Assembly (NCBI GenBank): GCA_904419385.1
Contig: CAJFRI010000002.1
Coordinates: forward strand, 1-56,810
DNA: 56,810 nucleotides
Reading direction: 5' to 3'
From: Candidatus Heteroscillospira lomanii
GTDB taxonomy: Bacteria > Bacillota > Clostridia > Oscillospirales > Oscillospiraceae
The translations under genes and the position numbers were made by a program. This document shows positions 6,980-15,617 of the stretch, piece by piece (the stretch's first letter is position 1; each line of letters opens with the position of its first letter). The notes beneath the pieces were generated by a model. That model did not search any database. It saw nothing but the letters and a program-made list of their open reading frames with translations, and had not been told where the DNA came from.

Positions 6980-8059
6980 ATGAAAGTCTGCGTATATGCC
7001 ATATGTAAAAACGAGGAGAAGTTTGCCGAGCGGTGGATGCGCTCGATGTCCGAGGCGGACGGCGTCTACGTCCTCGACACCGGCTCGGCCGACTCTACGC
7101 CCGAGCTGCTCGAACGGCTCGGAGCTGTGGTCCGCCGCGCGCTGGTGAGCCCGTGGCGCTTTGACACGGCGCGCAACCTCTCGCTTGCCCTGGTGCCGGA
7201 GGACGCGGACATCTGCGTCTGCACCGACCTCGACGAGTATTTCCGCCCGGGCTGGCGCGCGGCGCTGGAACAGGCGTGGACTCCCGGCGCGACACAGGCG
7301 CGGTATGAGTATGTCTGGAGCTTTGACGCCCAGGGGCGCGACGACGTCGTGTTCTACTACGACAAGATACACGCCCGCCGCGGCTATGCCTGGCGCGGGG
7401 CCGTGCATGAGGTGCCGGTGTGCCTGAACGGGGCTCCGGTGTTCGTCACGGCCGAGGGCGTGAGGCTCGAGCACCATCCGGACATGACAAAGTCGCGCTC
7501 GCAGTATCTGCCGCTGCTGGAGCTCGCTGTGTCGGAGGAGCCGCAGAACGACAGGAACATGCACTACCTCGGGCGCGAGTATATGTTCGCACGCCGCTGG
7601 GACGACTGCATAGCCGCGCTCAAGCGCCACCTCTCTCTGCCCACGGCTACCTGGGAGGACGAGCGCGCGGCGTCGATGAGGTACATAGCGGCCGCGCTGG
7701 CCGCACAGGGCAATGGCGCCGAGCGCGAGCGCTGGCTGCTGCGCTGCGCGGCGGAGGCGCCTTGGCTGCGCGAGGGCTGGGTTGAGCTCGCGCGGTATTA
7801 TTACGAGTGCGGCGACTGGTGCGCCTGCCTCGCCGCGGCGGAGCGCGCTCTCACCATAACGGGCCGGGGCCGCACTTATATGTCGCAGGGCGAGTGCTGG
7901 GGAGCGCTGCCGCACGACCTCGCCGCGATAGCGAGCTGGAATCTCGGCCTGTACGACCGCGCCGTGAGCCATGGGGAGGCTGCGCTGGCTGCCGCGCCGG
8001 AGGACGAACGGCTGAAGAGCAACCTCGACTTCTACCGATTGGGTCAGAACGGCGGATAA
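6980..8059 (+). CDS. Family 2 glycosyltransferase with helical repeat C-terminus
   Basis: A 359-residue cytosolic glycosyltransferase. The GT-A fold shows at the N-terminus (VCVYAICKNEEKF, VLDTGSADST, and the DxD motif in CTDLDEYF, Asp83 and Asp85, for metal/nucleotide-sugar binding). Residues about 190-350 are TPR-like helices (YLGREYMFARRWDDCIAALK, LARYYYECGDWCACLAAAERAL). AAGGAG seven bases upstream selects the ATG at 6980. It follows the collagen-like gene with only a weak hairpin between. Exosporium collagen proteins are commonly O-glycosylated, so that neighbour is a plausible acceptor (inference). Confidence 0.88.
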   Translation: MKVCVYAICKNEEKFAERWMRSMSEADGVYVLDTGSADSTPELLERLGAVVRRALVSPWRFDTARNLSLALVPEDADICVCTDLDEYFRPGWRAALEQAWTPGATQARYEYVWSFDAQGRDDVVFYYDKIHARRGYAWRGAVHEVPVCLNGAPVFVTAEGVRLEHHPDMTKSRSQYLPLLELAVSEEPQNDRNMHYLGREYMFARRWDDCIAALKRHLSLPTATWEDERAASMRYIAAALAAQGNGAERERWLLRCAAEAPWLREGWVELARYYYECGDWCACLAAAERALTITGRGRTYMSQGECWGALPHDLAAIASWNLGLYDRAVSHGEAALAAAPEDERLKSNLDFYRLGQNGG

Positions 8060-8076
8060 GTTCCCATATCTGGTAT

Positions 8077-8105
8077 TTGACTTTATACAGATTTTACAAT
8101 ATAAT
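8077..8105 (+). promoter_or_regulatory. Promoter of the LRR-thpR transcript
   Basis: TTGACT at 8077-8082 and TATAAT at 8100-8105 with a 17-base spacer, in an AT-rich gap. The transcript would start about 55 bases upstream of the LRR gene. Confidence 0.83.
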
Positions 8106-8165
8106 TTATGTTACCGTATTATGTAAATCAGCGGACCTCTAAACAGATACACCACGGAGGAAGCT

Positions 8166-10280
8166 ATGCACGCAAGATCTAATGACAAAGCCCGCCGCCG
8201 CGCATTCATTGCCGGCTCGATAGCGCTGCTGGCGGTCATCATCGTCCTTGTCGCCGTGCTCATCAGCTCGTGCAACGGCAGCGGCAGGTTCGACAGATAC
8301 TACCAGGAGGGCGCCGAGGCATACTCCGCCGGCGATTACGAGGCCGCCGCGGAGGCGCTCAACCGCGCGCTCGAGTACGGAGACAGCGAAGACTGCTACG
8401 TCCTGCTCGCCAACACTTACTACGCCGGCCTCGGCGATATCGACAAGGCCATAGAGATACTCTATGTCGGCTCGTATAAGCTCGACAGCGAGACCATCAA
8501 CAGCTATCTCGAGAGCCTCAAGCAGATCAAGGCCGGAGACGAGGATGACTCGAGCACCGTCACCATAGGAGGCGAGACCATCTCGCTCGATGTGACCAGC
8601 CTCGTGCTCTCGCAGATGCGCCTGCAGAACAGCGATATCCTGCCCCTCGCCCAGCTGACCAAGCTTGAGAGCCTCTCGCTCACCGACAACGGCCTCAGCG
8701 ATGTGGCCGTGCTCGCCCAGCTCACGGAACTCAGGTTCCTGCAGCTCGGCAACAACCAGATCGTCGATATCTCGCCGCTGTCCGGCCTCGCCAATCTGCG
8801 CACGCTCTACCTCGACGGCAACCCGATACAGGATTTCACGCCGCTCTATTCGCTCAGCTCGCTCACGACGCTCAGCATCAACAACACTGGCATAAGCGAC
8901 GAGCAGCTTGCCGAGCTCGAGGAGGCCCTGCCCGGATGCAGCATACACTGCGGCGAGCGCACGGAGAGCGATGAGCCTGAGGAGATCACCTTGGGCGACG
9001 TCACTTTCATGTCCGACGTGACCGAGCTCGACCTCTCCGATCAGGGGCTTGAGGATATCAGCGAGCTGCAGAAATGCACCGAGCTGCAAAAGCTCGACCT
9101 CTCCGGCAACAAGATAGACGACATCACGTCCATCATGGACCTGTCGCAGCTCACATGGCTCGACATCAGCGGAAACGACATAGACGACATACTGCCGCTC
9201 ATGGGCCTGAGCGGGCTCGAATATCTCAGCGCCGAGAACAACGGCATAGAGGACATCACTGCGGTGTCCGCCCTGCCCGCGCTGAAAGAACTGTACCTCA
9301 GCTACAACCAGATATCCGACTTTGAGCCGCTCAAGCGCCTGACCGGCATTGAGCGCCTCGGCCTCAACGGCACCGGCCTCACTGACGACGCCCTCGACTA
9401 CCTCGCCGGATGCACGGGCCTCAAATCGCTCGCCATAGAGGACAACGCCGCGCTCAGCGGCGGCGCCGTCGACGACCTGAAGGCCGCCCTGCCCAACTGC
9501 AATATCACTCACTCCGAGCTCAAGTATTTCGCAAACCTCGGAGGCACTCAGTTCGACTCCGACGCCGAGACCATCACCGTCTCCGGTTCGGCGGTGACGA
9601 CGCTCGCAGGGCTCGAGAACTTTGATGCGCTGCGCACGCTCCAGCTCACCAACACCTCGGTCACCGACCTGAGCCAGCTGTCCGGCCTCGAGAACCTCGA
9701 GATACTTGAAGTCTGGAGCAGCGACGCGTCGAAGCACGGCGCGCTGAGCGACCTGTCGCCGATAAGCGGCCTCACCTCGCTGCGCCAGCTCAACCTCATG
9801 TTCAACAACATAAGCGACATCTCCGCCCTCGCAAATCTCACCTCGCTGCGCGAGCTGCACCTCGACGGCAACCCGGTCTCGAGCCTTGCGCCCCTCTCGA
9901 ACCTCACGGCGCTCGAGTCGCTGTCGCTGCAGAGCTGCGGCATAAGCGACGTGTCGGCCCTCTCGGGCCTCACCTCGCTGCGCGAGCTGTACCTCGACAG
10001 CAACAACATCTCCGACCTCACGCCGCTCGTGGAGCTCGACAGCCTTGTGTATCTCTACATCAACGGCAACAATGTGACCGCCGACCAGATACGTGAGCTG
10101 CAGGCGGCCCTCCCGAACTGCACGGTCTACACCGATGTGGACCTCACTGTTCCCGAGGAGACTCCGGCCCCGGATGAGACCGATCTTCAGGCGGAGCCGC
10201 CGGCTGACGCGGAGACCTCCGCCGCCACCTTCGGCATGACCGATGTGTTCGATATCACGCGCCCGGAGGATGAGGCATGA
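8166..10280 (+). CDS. Membrane-anchored leucine-rich-repeat protein
   Basis: A 704-residue protein. After a basic N-terminus (RSNDKARRR) one hydrophobic helix (about 13-36) acts as signal anchor, placing the rest outside. Residues about 44-100 are TPR-like (YYQEGAEAYSAGDYEAAAEAL). Three blocks of 22-residue SDS22/internalin-type repeats follow (LTKLESLSLTDNGLSDVAVLAQ and variants), separated by short linkers, and a Glu/Pro-rich tail (PEETPAPDETD). GGAGGAAGCT precedes the ATG. Such proteins mediate protein-protein contact; the partner is unknown. The stop overlaps the start of thpR, so the two are translationally coupled although functionally unrelated. Confidence 0.9.
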   Translation: MHARSNDKARRRAFIAGSIALLAVIIVLVAVLISSCNGSGRFDRYYQEGAEAYSAGDYEAAAEALNRALEYGDSEDCYVLLANTYYAGLGDIDKAIEILYVGSYKLDSETINSYLESLKQIKAGDEDDSSTVTIGGETISLDVTSLVLSQMRLQNSDILPLAQLTKLESLSLTDNGLSDVAVLAQLTELRFLQLGNNQIVDISPLSGLANLRTLYLDGNPIQDFTPLYSLSSLTTLSINNTGISDEQLAELEEALPGCSIHCGERTESDEPEEITLGDVTFMSDVTELDLSDQGLEDISELQKCTELQKLDLSGNKIDDITSIMDLSQLTWLDISGNDIDDILPLMGLSGLEYLSAENNGIEDITAVSALPALKELYLSYNQISDFEPLKRLTGIERLGLNGTGLTDDALDYLAGCTGLKSLAIEDNAALSGGAVDDLKAALPNCNITHSELKYFANLGGTQFDSDAETITVSGSAVTTLAGLENFDALRTLQLTNTSVTDLSQLSGLENLEILEVWSSDASKHGALSDLSPISGLTSLRQLNLMFNNISDISALANLTSLRELHLDGNPVSSLAPLSNLTALESLSLQSCGISDVSALSGLTSLRELYLDSNNISDLTPLVELDSLVYLYINGNNVTADQIRELQAALPNCTVYTDVDLTVPEETPAPDETDLQAEPPADAETSAATFGMTDVFDITRPEDEA

Positions 10281-10801
10281 GGCTTTTCATCGCCATAGAA
10301 CTCGACCCGCCCATACGCCGCGCGGCGTATGAGCTCGCGCTCGAGCTGCGCGAGAGCGTGGCAGGACGCGCCGTGCGCGAGGACAACATGCATCTCACCC
10401 TTGCCTTTCTCGGCGAGCAGCCGGGCGGCAGGCTCGGCGCACTGAGAAAGTGCATGGAGCGCGCGGCCGCGGGCTCTTTCGGACTCGAACTCGGAAATGT
10501 CGGCCGCTTCCGCCGCAGCGGCGGGGATATATGGTGGCTCGGCGTGCACCTGTCGCCCGAGCTGCGCGGGCTCCAGGCCCGGCTGTGCTCGGAGCTGCGC
10601 TCGGCCGGATTTGAGACGGAGGAGCGGCCGTTCCGTCCGCACATCACCCTGCTGCGCCAGGCCGGGGGCGACGCCCCGCGTACGCCGGATTTTCCGCCTC
10701 TGGAACAGAGGGTCGAGCGCATGACGCTCTTTGAGAGCCTGCGTGAGCGCGGCGCGCTCGTATACAGGCCCCTCACCAGGGTGGAACTGGGCAGACTGTG
10801 A
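10277..10801 (+). CDS. thpR: RNA 2',3'-cyclic phosphodiesterase
   Basis: A 174-residue 2H-phosphoesterase of the LigT/ThpR family, cytosolic, opening 2',3'-cyclic phosphates on RNA. Both catalytic HxT motifs are intact: His39-Leu-Thr41 in NMHLTLAFLG and His122-Ile-Thr124 in RPHITLLR, at the usual spacing. Length is typical. The start ATG overlaps the upstream stop as ATGA, showing translational coupling with the LRR gene. A terminator follows directly. Confidence 0.92.
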   Translation: MRLFIAIELDPPIRRAAYELALELRESVAGRAVREDNMHLTLAFLGEQPGGRLGALRKCMERAAAGSFGLELGNVGRFRRSGGDIWWLGVHLSPELRGLQARLCSELRSAGFETEERPFRPHITLLRQAGGDAPRTPDFPPLEQRVERMTLFESLRERGALVYRPLTRVELGRL

Positions 10802-10810
10802 AAATCTACC

Positions 10811-10849
10811 AAAAATCTCCAGAACTTAGTCGGTTTTGGAGATTTTTTC
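10811..10849 (+). terminator. Terminator after thpR
   Basis: AAAATCTCCA (10812-10821) pairs with TGGAGATTTT (10837-10846) around a 15-base loop, followed by further T residues. Confidence 0.75.
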
Positions 10850-10897
10850 GTTTTAATGGAAAATTCACAAAAACCGCTTCCTTTGACCTCGACACCG

Positions 10898-10906
10898 TGG
10901 TATAAT
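10898..10906 (+). promoter_or_regulatory. Extended -10 promoter of hpf
   Basis: TGGTATAAT is a consensus extended -10 element. The -35 region at the right distance is poor; TTGACC at 10883 is only 12 bases away. Leader of about 65 bases before the gene. Confidence 0.65.
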
Positions 10907-10976
10907 ACATACAAGCAAGGCGAGAGCCACGCTTACATCGTTGGGCGGCTCATGCCGCCGGAAGGAGCTGAAACTG

Positions 10977-11519
10977 ATGAAGTTTACCTTTATCGACAAG
11001 AAACTGCGCGTTGACGACGCCGTGAAGGCCTATGCCGAGAAGAAGATCGGCAAGATCGACAGGCTTTTCCGCCGGGAGAGCGAGGCGTTCATCACGTTTG
11101 GGTATGAGCGCGGCCGCTATATGGCCGAGGTCACGCTCAACAACAACGGCATGTTCTTCAGGGTAAGCGAAGTCACCAGCGACATCTATGCGTCTATCGA
11201 CTCCGCCGCCGCCTCCATAGAGCGGCAGATACGCAAGCACAAGACGCGCCTGAGCAAGCGCCTGCGCGAGGGCAACATCGAATGGGCTCCCGTCCCGCCC
11301 GAGGCCGCAAGTGACGAGGACGACGAGGAGAACGAGTTCCCCATCATGCGCACGAAGCATTTTTCGCTCAAACCCATGACTCCTGAGGAGGCCATCCTCC
11401 AGATGAACCTGCTCGAGCACGAGTTCTTCGTCTTTAAAAATCAGGAGGACGACAGCTTTTCCGTCGTCTATCGCCGCCGCGGCGGAGGCTATGGCCTCAT
11501 CACCGCGGACGACATGTGA
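10977..11519 (+). CDS. hpf: Ribosome hibernation promoting factor, long form
   Basis: A 180-residue long-type hibernation factor that dimerises 70S ribosomes into inactive 100S particles. The N-terminal domain (KFTFIDKKLRVDD, YAEKKIGKIDRLF, residues 1-100) binds the decoding region; a linker with acidic stretch (SDEDDEENEF) leads to the C-terminal dimerisation domain (VRTKHF-like IMRTKHFSLKPMTPEEAILQM, FFVFKNQEDDSFSVVYRR). AAGGAGCTG upstream selects the ATG at 10977. It is monocistronic with its own promoter. Confidence 0.94.
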   Translation: MKFTFIDKKLRVDDAVKAYAEKKIGKIDRLFRRESEAFITFGYERGRYMAEVTLNNNGMFFRVSEVTSDIYASIDSAAASIERQIRKHKTRLSKRLREGNIEWAPVPPEAASDEDDEENEFPIMRTKHFSLKPMTPEEAILQMNLLEHEFFVFKNQEDDSFSVVYRRRGGGYGLITADDM

Positions 11520-11560
11520 CTTCTCCCGCGCGGCCGGACAGGCCGGATGATTGAAGAAAG

Positions 11561-11591
11561 AGGGCGCCGCCGCTGGCGGCGTCCTTTTTTT
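11561..11591 (+). terminator. Terminator after hpf
   Basis: An 11-base GC-rich stem (AGGGCGCCGCC, loop GCT, one G-T wobble) is followed by a T-run. Confidence 0.88.
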
Positions 11592-11609
11592 ACGGAGGCT
11601 GAGGACAGC

Positions 11610-12617
11610 ATGAGAAAGGTCATACTTTACATAGCCATGAGCCTGGACGGATATATAGCCGACAGCGGCGGAGGCGTGGGCTGGCTGTCGGAATACGGCG
11701 GCAGTGCCGGGGATGACGGTTATCAGGAGTTCGCCGCGGAGGTTGACACCGTGGTCATGGGGATGAACACCTACAGGCAGATCACCACTGAGCTTTCGCC
11801 GGGCGAGTGGCCGTACGGCGGCATGAGATGCTTCGTGATGACGCACAGCCCTGCCGCGGCACCGCAAGGAGAGGCCGTCTTTACAGATCAGCCGCCGTCA
11901 GAGCTGGTGCGCCGGCTGAGGAAGATCGGCGGCCGGGATATATGGATATGCGGCGGAGCCGAGACGGCCCAGGCGCTGATATCTGAGGATCTCATCGACG
12001 TATACCGGATCACCGTCGTGCCCGTCATACTCGGCGCAGGGCTGAGGCTGTTCGGCGGTGACGGCATGACGGTGCCGCTGCGCCTTGCAGGCGTGCGCCG
12101 GTCAGGCGGGCTGACCGAGCTGACATATGAGCGGCAGGCCGAGGTGGTCTCTATCCGAGAGCGGCCCGAACTGGCAGAGGAGGCGGCAAAGTGGTTTGCG
12201 GATAAATGGGGCATCGCCGAGGAGGAATACCTTGGGAGCATGGAGGAGAGCCTGTCCGGGGCGGCCGTGCCCCGCTGGTATCTGGCGGTGGAAGGCGGCC
12301 GCATCATCGGCGGCGCCGGCGTGATAGAGAACGACTTCCATGAGCGGCGGGACCTGAGGCCGAATGTCTGCGCCCTGTATGTGGAGGAAGACCGCCGCTC
12401 GCGCGGCATAGCCGGGCTGCTCCTGGAACGTGTCTGCCGGGATATGGCGGATATGGGCGCCGGCGCGCTCTATCTCATCACCGACCACACTTCGTTTTAC
12501 GAGCGCTATGGCTGGGAGTTCATGTGCATGGTCCGCTGCGACGACGGCGGGACGGCGAGGATGTATGTCCGCCGTTTGGGAGGCGGTAAAAATGGCGCAG
12601 CACATAACAGTCGTTGA
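11610..12617 (+). CDS. DHFR/RibD-like reductase fused to a GNAT acetyltransferase
   Basis: A 335-residue two-domain protein. Residues 1-175 are a dihydrofolate-reductase/RibD C-terminal fold (KVILYIAMSLDGYIAD, VVMGMNTYRQI, DIWICGGAETAQALI, LRLFGGDG), and residues about 180-320 a GNAT acyltransferase (WYLAVEGGRIIGGAGVIE, ALYVEEDRRSRGIAGLLLERV for acetyl-CoA binding, FYERYGWEF). GGAGGCTGAGG before the ATG at 11610 supports the start. Each half is common alone; the single-frame fusion is unusual. Substrates are unknown; stand-alone DHFR-like proteins of this type are often of unknown specificity. Confidence 0.87.
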   Translation: MRKVILYIAMSLDGYIADSGGGVGWLSEYGGSAGDDGYQEFAAEVDTVVMGMNTYRQITTELSPGEWPYGGMRCFVMTHSPAAAPQGEAVFTDQPPSELVRRLRKIGGRDIWICGGAETAQALISEDLIDVYRITVVPVILGAGLRLFGGDGMTVPLRLAGVRRSGGLTELTYERQAEVVSIRERPELAEEAAKWFADKWGIAEEEYLGSMEESLSGAAVPRWYLAVEGGRIIGGAGVIENDFHERRDLRPNVCALYVEEDRRSRGIAGLLLERVCRDMADMGAGALYLITDHTSFYERYGWEFMCMVRCDDGGTARMYVRRLGGGKNGAAHNSR

Positions 12618-13113
12618 ATATGACCCGCGGTGGCCTCGGATGTTTGAGGACGAGGCGGGGGAGATAAGGCGCATACTGGGCGGCAGCTGTGCCGCGGTGT
12701 GCCATATAGGTAGCACTGCCGTGCCGGGTCTGGCGGCCAAGCCGGTGATAGACATCATGCCGGTGGTGTTCCGCCTGGAAGCGGCCGACATGGCTAAGGC
12801 GGATTTTGAAAAGGCCGGATATGAGTACATGGGCGAGTTCGGCATCCCCGGACGGCGCTATCTCAGAAAAGGCGGCGACGAGCGCACGCATCAGATACAC
12901 ATATTTGAGGTCTCCGATGTGCGCAATGTTGTCCGCCATATAGCCGTGCGCGACTATCTGCGGGCGGATGCCGGAGCCAGGGAGAGATACGCAGAGCTCA
13001 AGCGGCGGCTCGCGGCGCTGTATCCGCGGGACATCGGGGCGTATTGCGACGGCAAAGAGGCATTTGTCAAGGCGCTGGAGGAAAGGGCGCTGAGCAGGTT
13101 TGAGCTGAAATAA
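12592..13113 (+). CDS. GrpB/UPF0157 family protein
   Basis: A 173-residue GrpB-like protein of the nucleotidyltransferase superfamily. Family signatures are VVEYDPRWPRMFEDE, HIGSTAVPGLAAKPVIDIMPVV and the C-terminal block FRDYLR-like VRDYLRADAGARERYAELK. The start lies 26 bases inside the preceding fusion gene, after GGGAGGCGG, so the two are coupled. Biochemical role is not firmly established for the family. Confidence 0.9.
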   Translation: MAQHITVVEYDPRWPRMFEDEAGEIRRILGGSCAAVCHIGSTAVPGLAAKPVIDIMPVVFRLEAADMAKADFEKAGYEYMGEFGIPGRRYLRKGGDERTHQIHIFEVSDVRNVVRHIAVRDYLRADAGARERYAELKRRLAALYPRDIGAYCDGKEAFVKALEERALSRFELK

Positions 13114-13143
13114 AAAACGCAGCGCCGCGGCGCTGCGTTTTTT
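13112..13143. terminator. Bidirectional terminator between grpB-like and xfp
   Basis: Fifteen-base perfect stem with A-run on one side and T-run on the other; serves both converging genes. Confidence 0.93.
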
Positions 13144-13147
13144 GCTG

Positions 13148-15496
13148 TTATTTCCACTGCCAGGCCCGAATCTCCGGCAGGTCTATGCCGTATTCCGCTA
13201 TATACTGCTTGTGCTCGACGAGTTTGTCCCGCATCTTCTGCATGAGATGGCTCCCGCGGTTGCCGAGCTGGGGAAGATTGTACAGCGCGGTCTCCGTGAG
13301 GCTGAAGCGGTCTATCCTGTTCTGCACGCGCATGTCGAAAGGCGTGGTTATCGTGCCCTCCTCCATATAGCCGCGGACATGGATGTTCTTGTTGCGGCGC
13401 TTGTAGGTGAGCTCGTGTATCAGCGAGGGATAGCCGTGGAAGGCGAAAACTATCGGCTTGTCGGCGGTGAACAGGCTGTCATACTCGGCGTCCGTCATGC
13501 CGTGGGGGTGGAGCGTGTTCGACTGCAGGCGCATGAGATCCACGACGTTTATGACGCGGATCTTCAGCTCGGGAAAGCTCTCGCGCAGTATGGTCACGGC
13601 GGCGAGGGTCTCGAGCGTGGGCGTGTCTCCGCAGCAGGCCATGACGAGGTCGGGTTCGGCTCCCTGGTCGTTGGAGGCCCAGTCCCAGATGCCTATGCCC
13701 TGCGTGCAGTGCTTCACGGCCTGTTCCATGGTGAGCCACTGGGGGCGCGGGTGCTTGGAGGCCACGATGACGTTCACATAGTTGCGGCTGCGGATGCAGT
13801 GGTCGAACACCGAGAGCAGGCAGTTGGCGTCGGGCGGGAGATAGAGGCGCACGACGTCGGCCTTCTTGTTGGCGACGTGGTCGAGAAAGCCGGGGTCCTG
13901 ATGGGTGAAGCCGTTGTGGTCCTGCTGCCAGACGTTGGAGGACAGGACGTAGTTGAGCGAGGCTATCTCCTCGCGCCAGGGCAGCTGGTTGCACACCTTG
14001 AGCCATTTGGCGTGCTGGGAGAACATGGAGTCGACTATGCGGATGAAAGCCTCGTAGCTGTTGAAAAAGCCGTGCCGCCCCGTGAGCAGATATCCCTCGA
14101 GCATGCCCTCGCACATGTGCTCCGAGAGCATGGAGTCGACGACGCGGCCGTCAGGCGAGAGGAACTCGTCGCCGTCGGCTATCTCGGCGTCCCAGGCGCG
14201 GCCGGTCTCCTCGAACACGCGCCCGAGGCGGTTGGACATGGTCTCGTCCGGTCCGAAAATGCGGAAGTTTTTCGCCCCGGAATTGAGCTTGACTATATCG
14301 CGCACAAAGCCGCCGAGCTCGAGCATGTCCTGCGCCTCTGCCGCGCCGGGGCGCGGCACGCTCACGGCGTAGTCGCGGAAATCGGGCAGGCGCAGGTCGC
14401 GCAGGAGCAGCCCGCCGTTGGCGTGGGGGTTTGCGCCCATGCGGCGCTCCCCCTTGGGAGCCATGGCCGCGAGGGAGGGCACGAGCCGGCCGTCCTCGGT
14501 GAACAGCTCTTCCGGCCTGTAGGAGCGCAGCCACTTCTCAAGAATGGCGATGTGGTCGCTGCCGGCCATGGAGATGGGCACCTGATGCGCGCGGAAGCTG
14601 CCCTCGACGGCGAGGCCGTCGACCTCCTTCGGCCCCGTCCAGCCTTTCGGGGTCTGGAGCACGATCATCGGCCAGCGCGGGCGGCCGGACGCGCCGTCCT
14701 CTCTCGCGCGGCGGCGTATCTCGATGATGTCCTCTATCGCGCGGTCGAGCGCCGAGGCCATCTTCTCGTGCATTTCCTCAGGCTCGCTGCCCTCGACGAA
14801 ATAAGGCGTCCAGCCGCAGCCCTCGAAGAACTTCTGCCGCTCCTCGCGGGTGATGCGGGCGAAAATGGTCGGGTTTGCGATCTTGAAGCCGTTGAGGTGC
14901 AGTATGGGGAGCACGGCGCCGTCGCTCGCGGGGTTGAGGAACTTGTTCCCGTGCCAGGCGGTGGCGAGCGGGCCGGTCTCGGCCTCGCCGTCGCCGACGA
15001 CGCAGGCGGCGATGAGTTCCGGGTTGTCAAACACAGCGCCGAACGCGTGCGACAGGCTGTAGCCCAGCTCTCCGCCCTCGTTTATCGAGCCGGGGGTCTC
15101 GGGCGCGACGTGGCTGGAGATGCCTCCGGGGAAGGAGAACTGTTTGAACAGGCGCTTGAGTCCGTCTATGTCCTGCGGCACGTTGGGGTAGACCTCGCTG
15201 TAAGAGCCCTCCATCCAGGTCTGGGCGACCATGGCGTTGCCGCCGTGTCCGGGGCCGGAGATGTATATCATGTCGAGGTCGTATTTGTTTATCACCCGGT
15301 CAAGATGGGTGTAGATGAAGTTCTGGCCTGGCACCGTGCCCCAGTGTCCGACGATCTTTTTCTTTATATGCTCGGCCTTGAGAGGCTCGCGCAGGAGCGG
15401 GTTGTCGAGCAGGTAGAGCTGGCCGGCGGCGAGGTAGTTCGACGCGCGCCACCAGGCATCGAGTTTTCCGAGTTCTTCAGGGGTGAGCGTGGGCAT
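13148..15496 (-). CDS. xfp: Phosphoketolase
   Basis: A 782-residue thiamine-diphosphate enzyme that splits xylulose-5-phosphate (and possibly fructose-6-phosphate) with phosphate into acetyl phosphate and a shorter sugar phosphate, in the cytosol. Motifs: [11 protein letters not shown], the TPP-binding [31 protein letters not shown], and RDYHQ-type C-terminal region GWTPYF ... [14 protein letters not shown] ... [17 protein letters not shown]. Length is typical. AAAGGAGGAA precedes the ATG. It stands alone between two terminators. It implies a phosphoketolase shunt producing acetate/ATP. Confidence 0.95.
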   Translation of the reverse strand: MPTLTPEELGKLDAWWRASNYLAAGQLYLLDNPLLREPLKAEHIKKKIVGHWGTVPGQNFIYTHLDRVINKYDLDMIYISGPGHGGNAMVAQTWMEGSYSEVYPNVPQDIDGLKRLFKQFSFPGGISSHVAPETPGSINEGGELGYSLSHAFGAVFDNPELIAACVVGDGEAETGPLATAWHGNKFLNPASDGAVLPILHLNGFKIANPTIFARITREERQKFFEGCGWTPYFVEGSEPEEMHEKMASALDRAIEDIIEIRRRAREDGASGRPRWPMIVLQTPKGWTGPKEVDGLAVEGSFRAHQVPISMAGSDHIAILEKWLRSYRPEELFTEDGRLVPSLAAMAPKGERRMGANPHANGGLLLRDLRLPDFRDYAVSVPRPGAAEAQDMLELGGFVRDIVKLNSGAKNFRIFGPDETMSNRLGRVFEETGRAWDAEIADGDEFLSPDGRVVDSMLSEHMCEGMLEGYLLTGRHGFFNSYEAFIRIVDSMFSQHAKWLKVCNQLPWREEIASLNYVLSSNVWQQDHNGFTHQDPGFLDHVANKKADVVRLYLPPDANCLLSVFDHCIRSRNYVNVIVASKHPRPQWLTMEQAVKHCTQGIGIWDWASNDQGAEPDLVMACCGDTPTLETLAAVTILRESFPELKIRVINVVDLMRLQSNTLHPHGMTDAEYDSLFTADKPIVFAFHGYPSLIHELTYKRRNKNIHVRGYMEEGTITTPFDMRVQNRIDRFSLTETALYNLPQLGNRGSHLMQKMRDKLVEHKQYIAEYGIDLPEIRAWQWK

Positions 15497-15581
15497 GGCT
15501 GTTCCTCCTTTATGTTCTGATGAGTACAGTGTCCCACATTTTCCCTACGATATCCAGCCCGGATTTGTAAATTTTAAGTAT

Positions 15582-15609
15582 AAAAAAAGCTCCCGCAGAA
15601 GCGGGAGCT
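15582..15609 (-). terminator. Terminator of the pseudokinase operon
   Basis: AGCTCCCGC pairs with GCGGGAGCT across AGAA; the A-run on the left becomes a T-run for the minus strand. Confidence 0.87.
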
Positions 15610-15617
15610 CGTTTATA

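Noticed and set aside
10883-10906. TTGACC-TATAAT as full promoter of hpf
   Set aside because: The spacer is only 12 bases; the extended -10 TGGTATAAT explains it better.
13142-15520. Long open frame on the plus strand (about 790 codons) opposite phosphoketolase
   Set aside because: The minus strand carries full phosphoketolase motifs; the plus frame has no ribosome site and no known motif.
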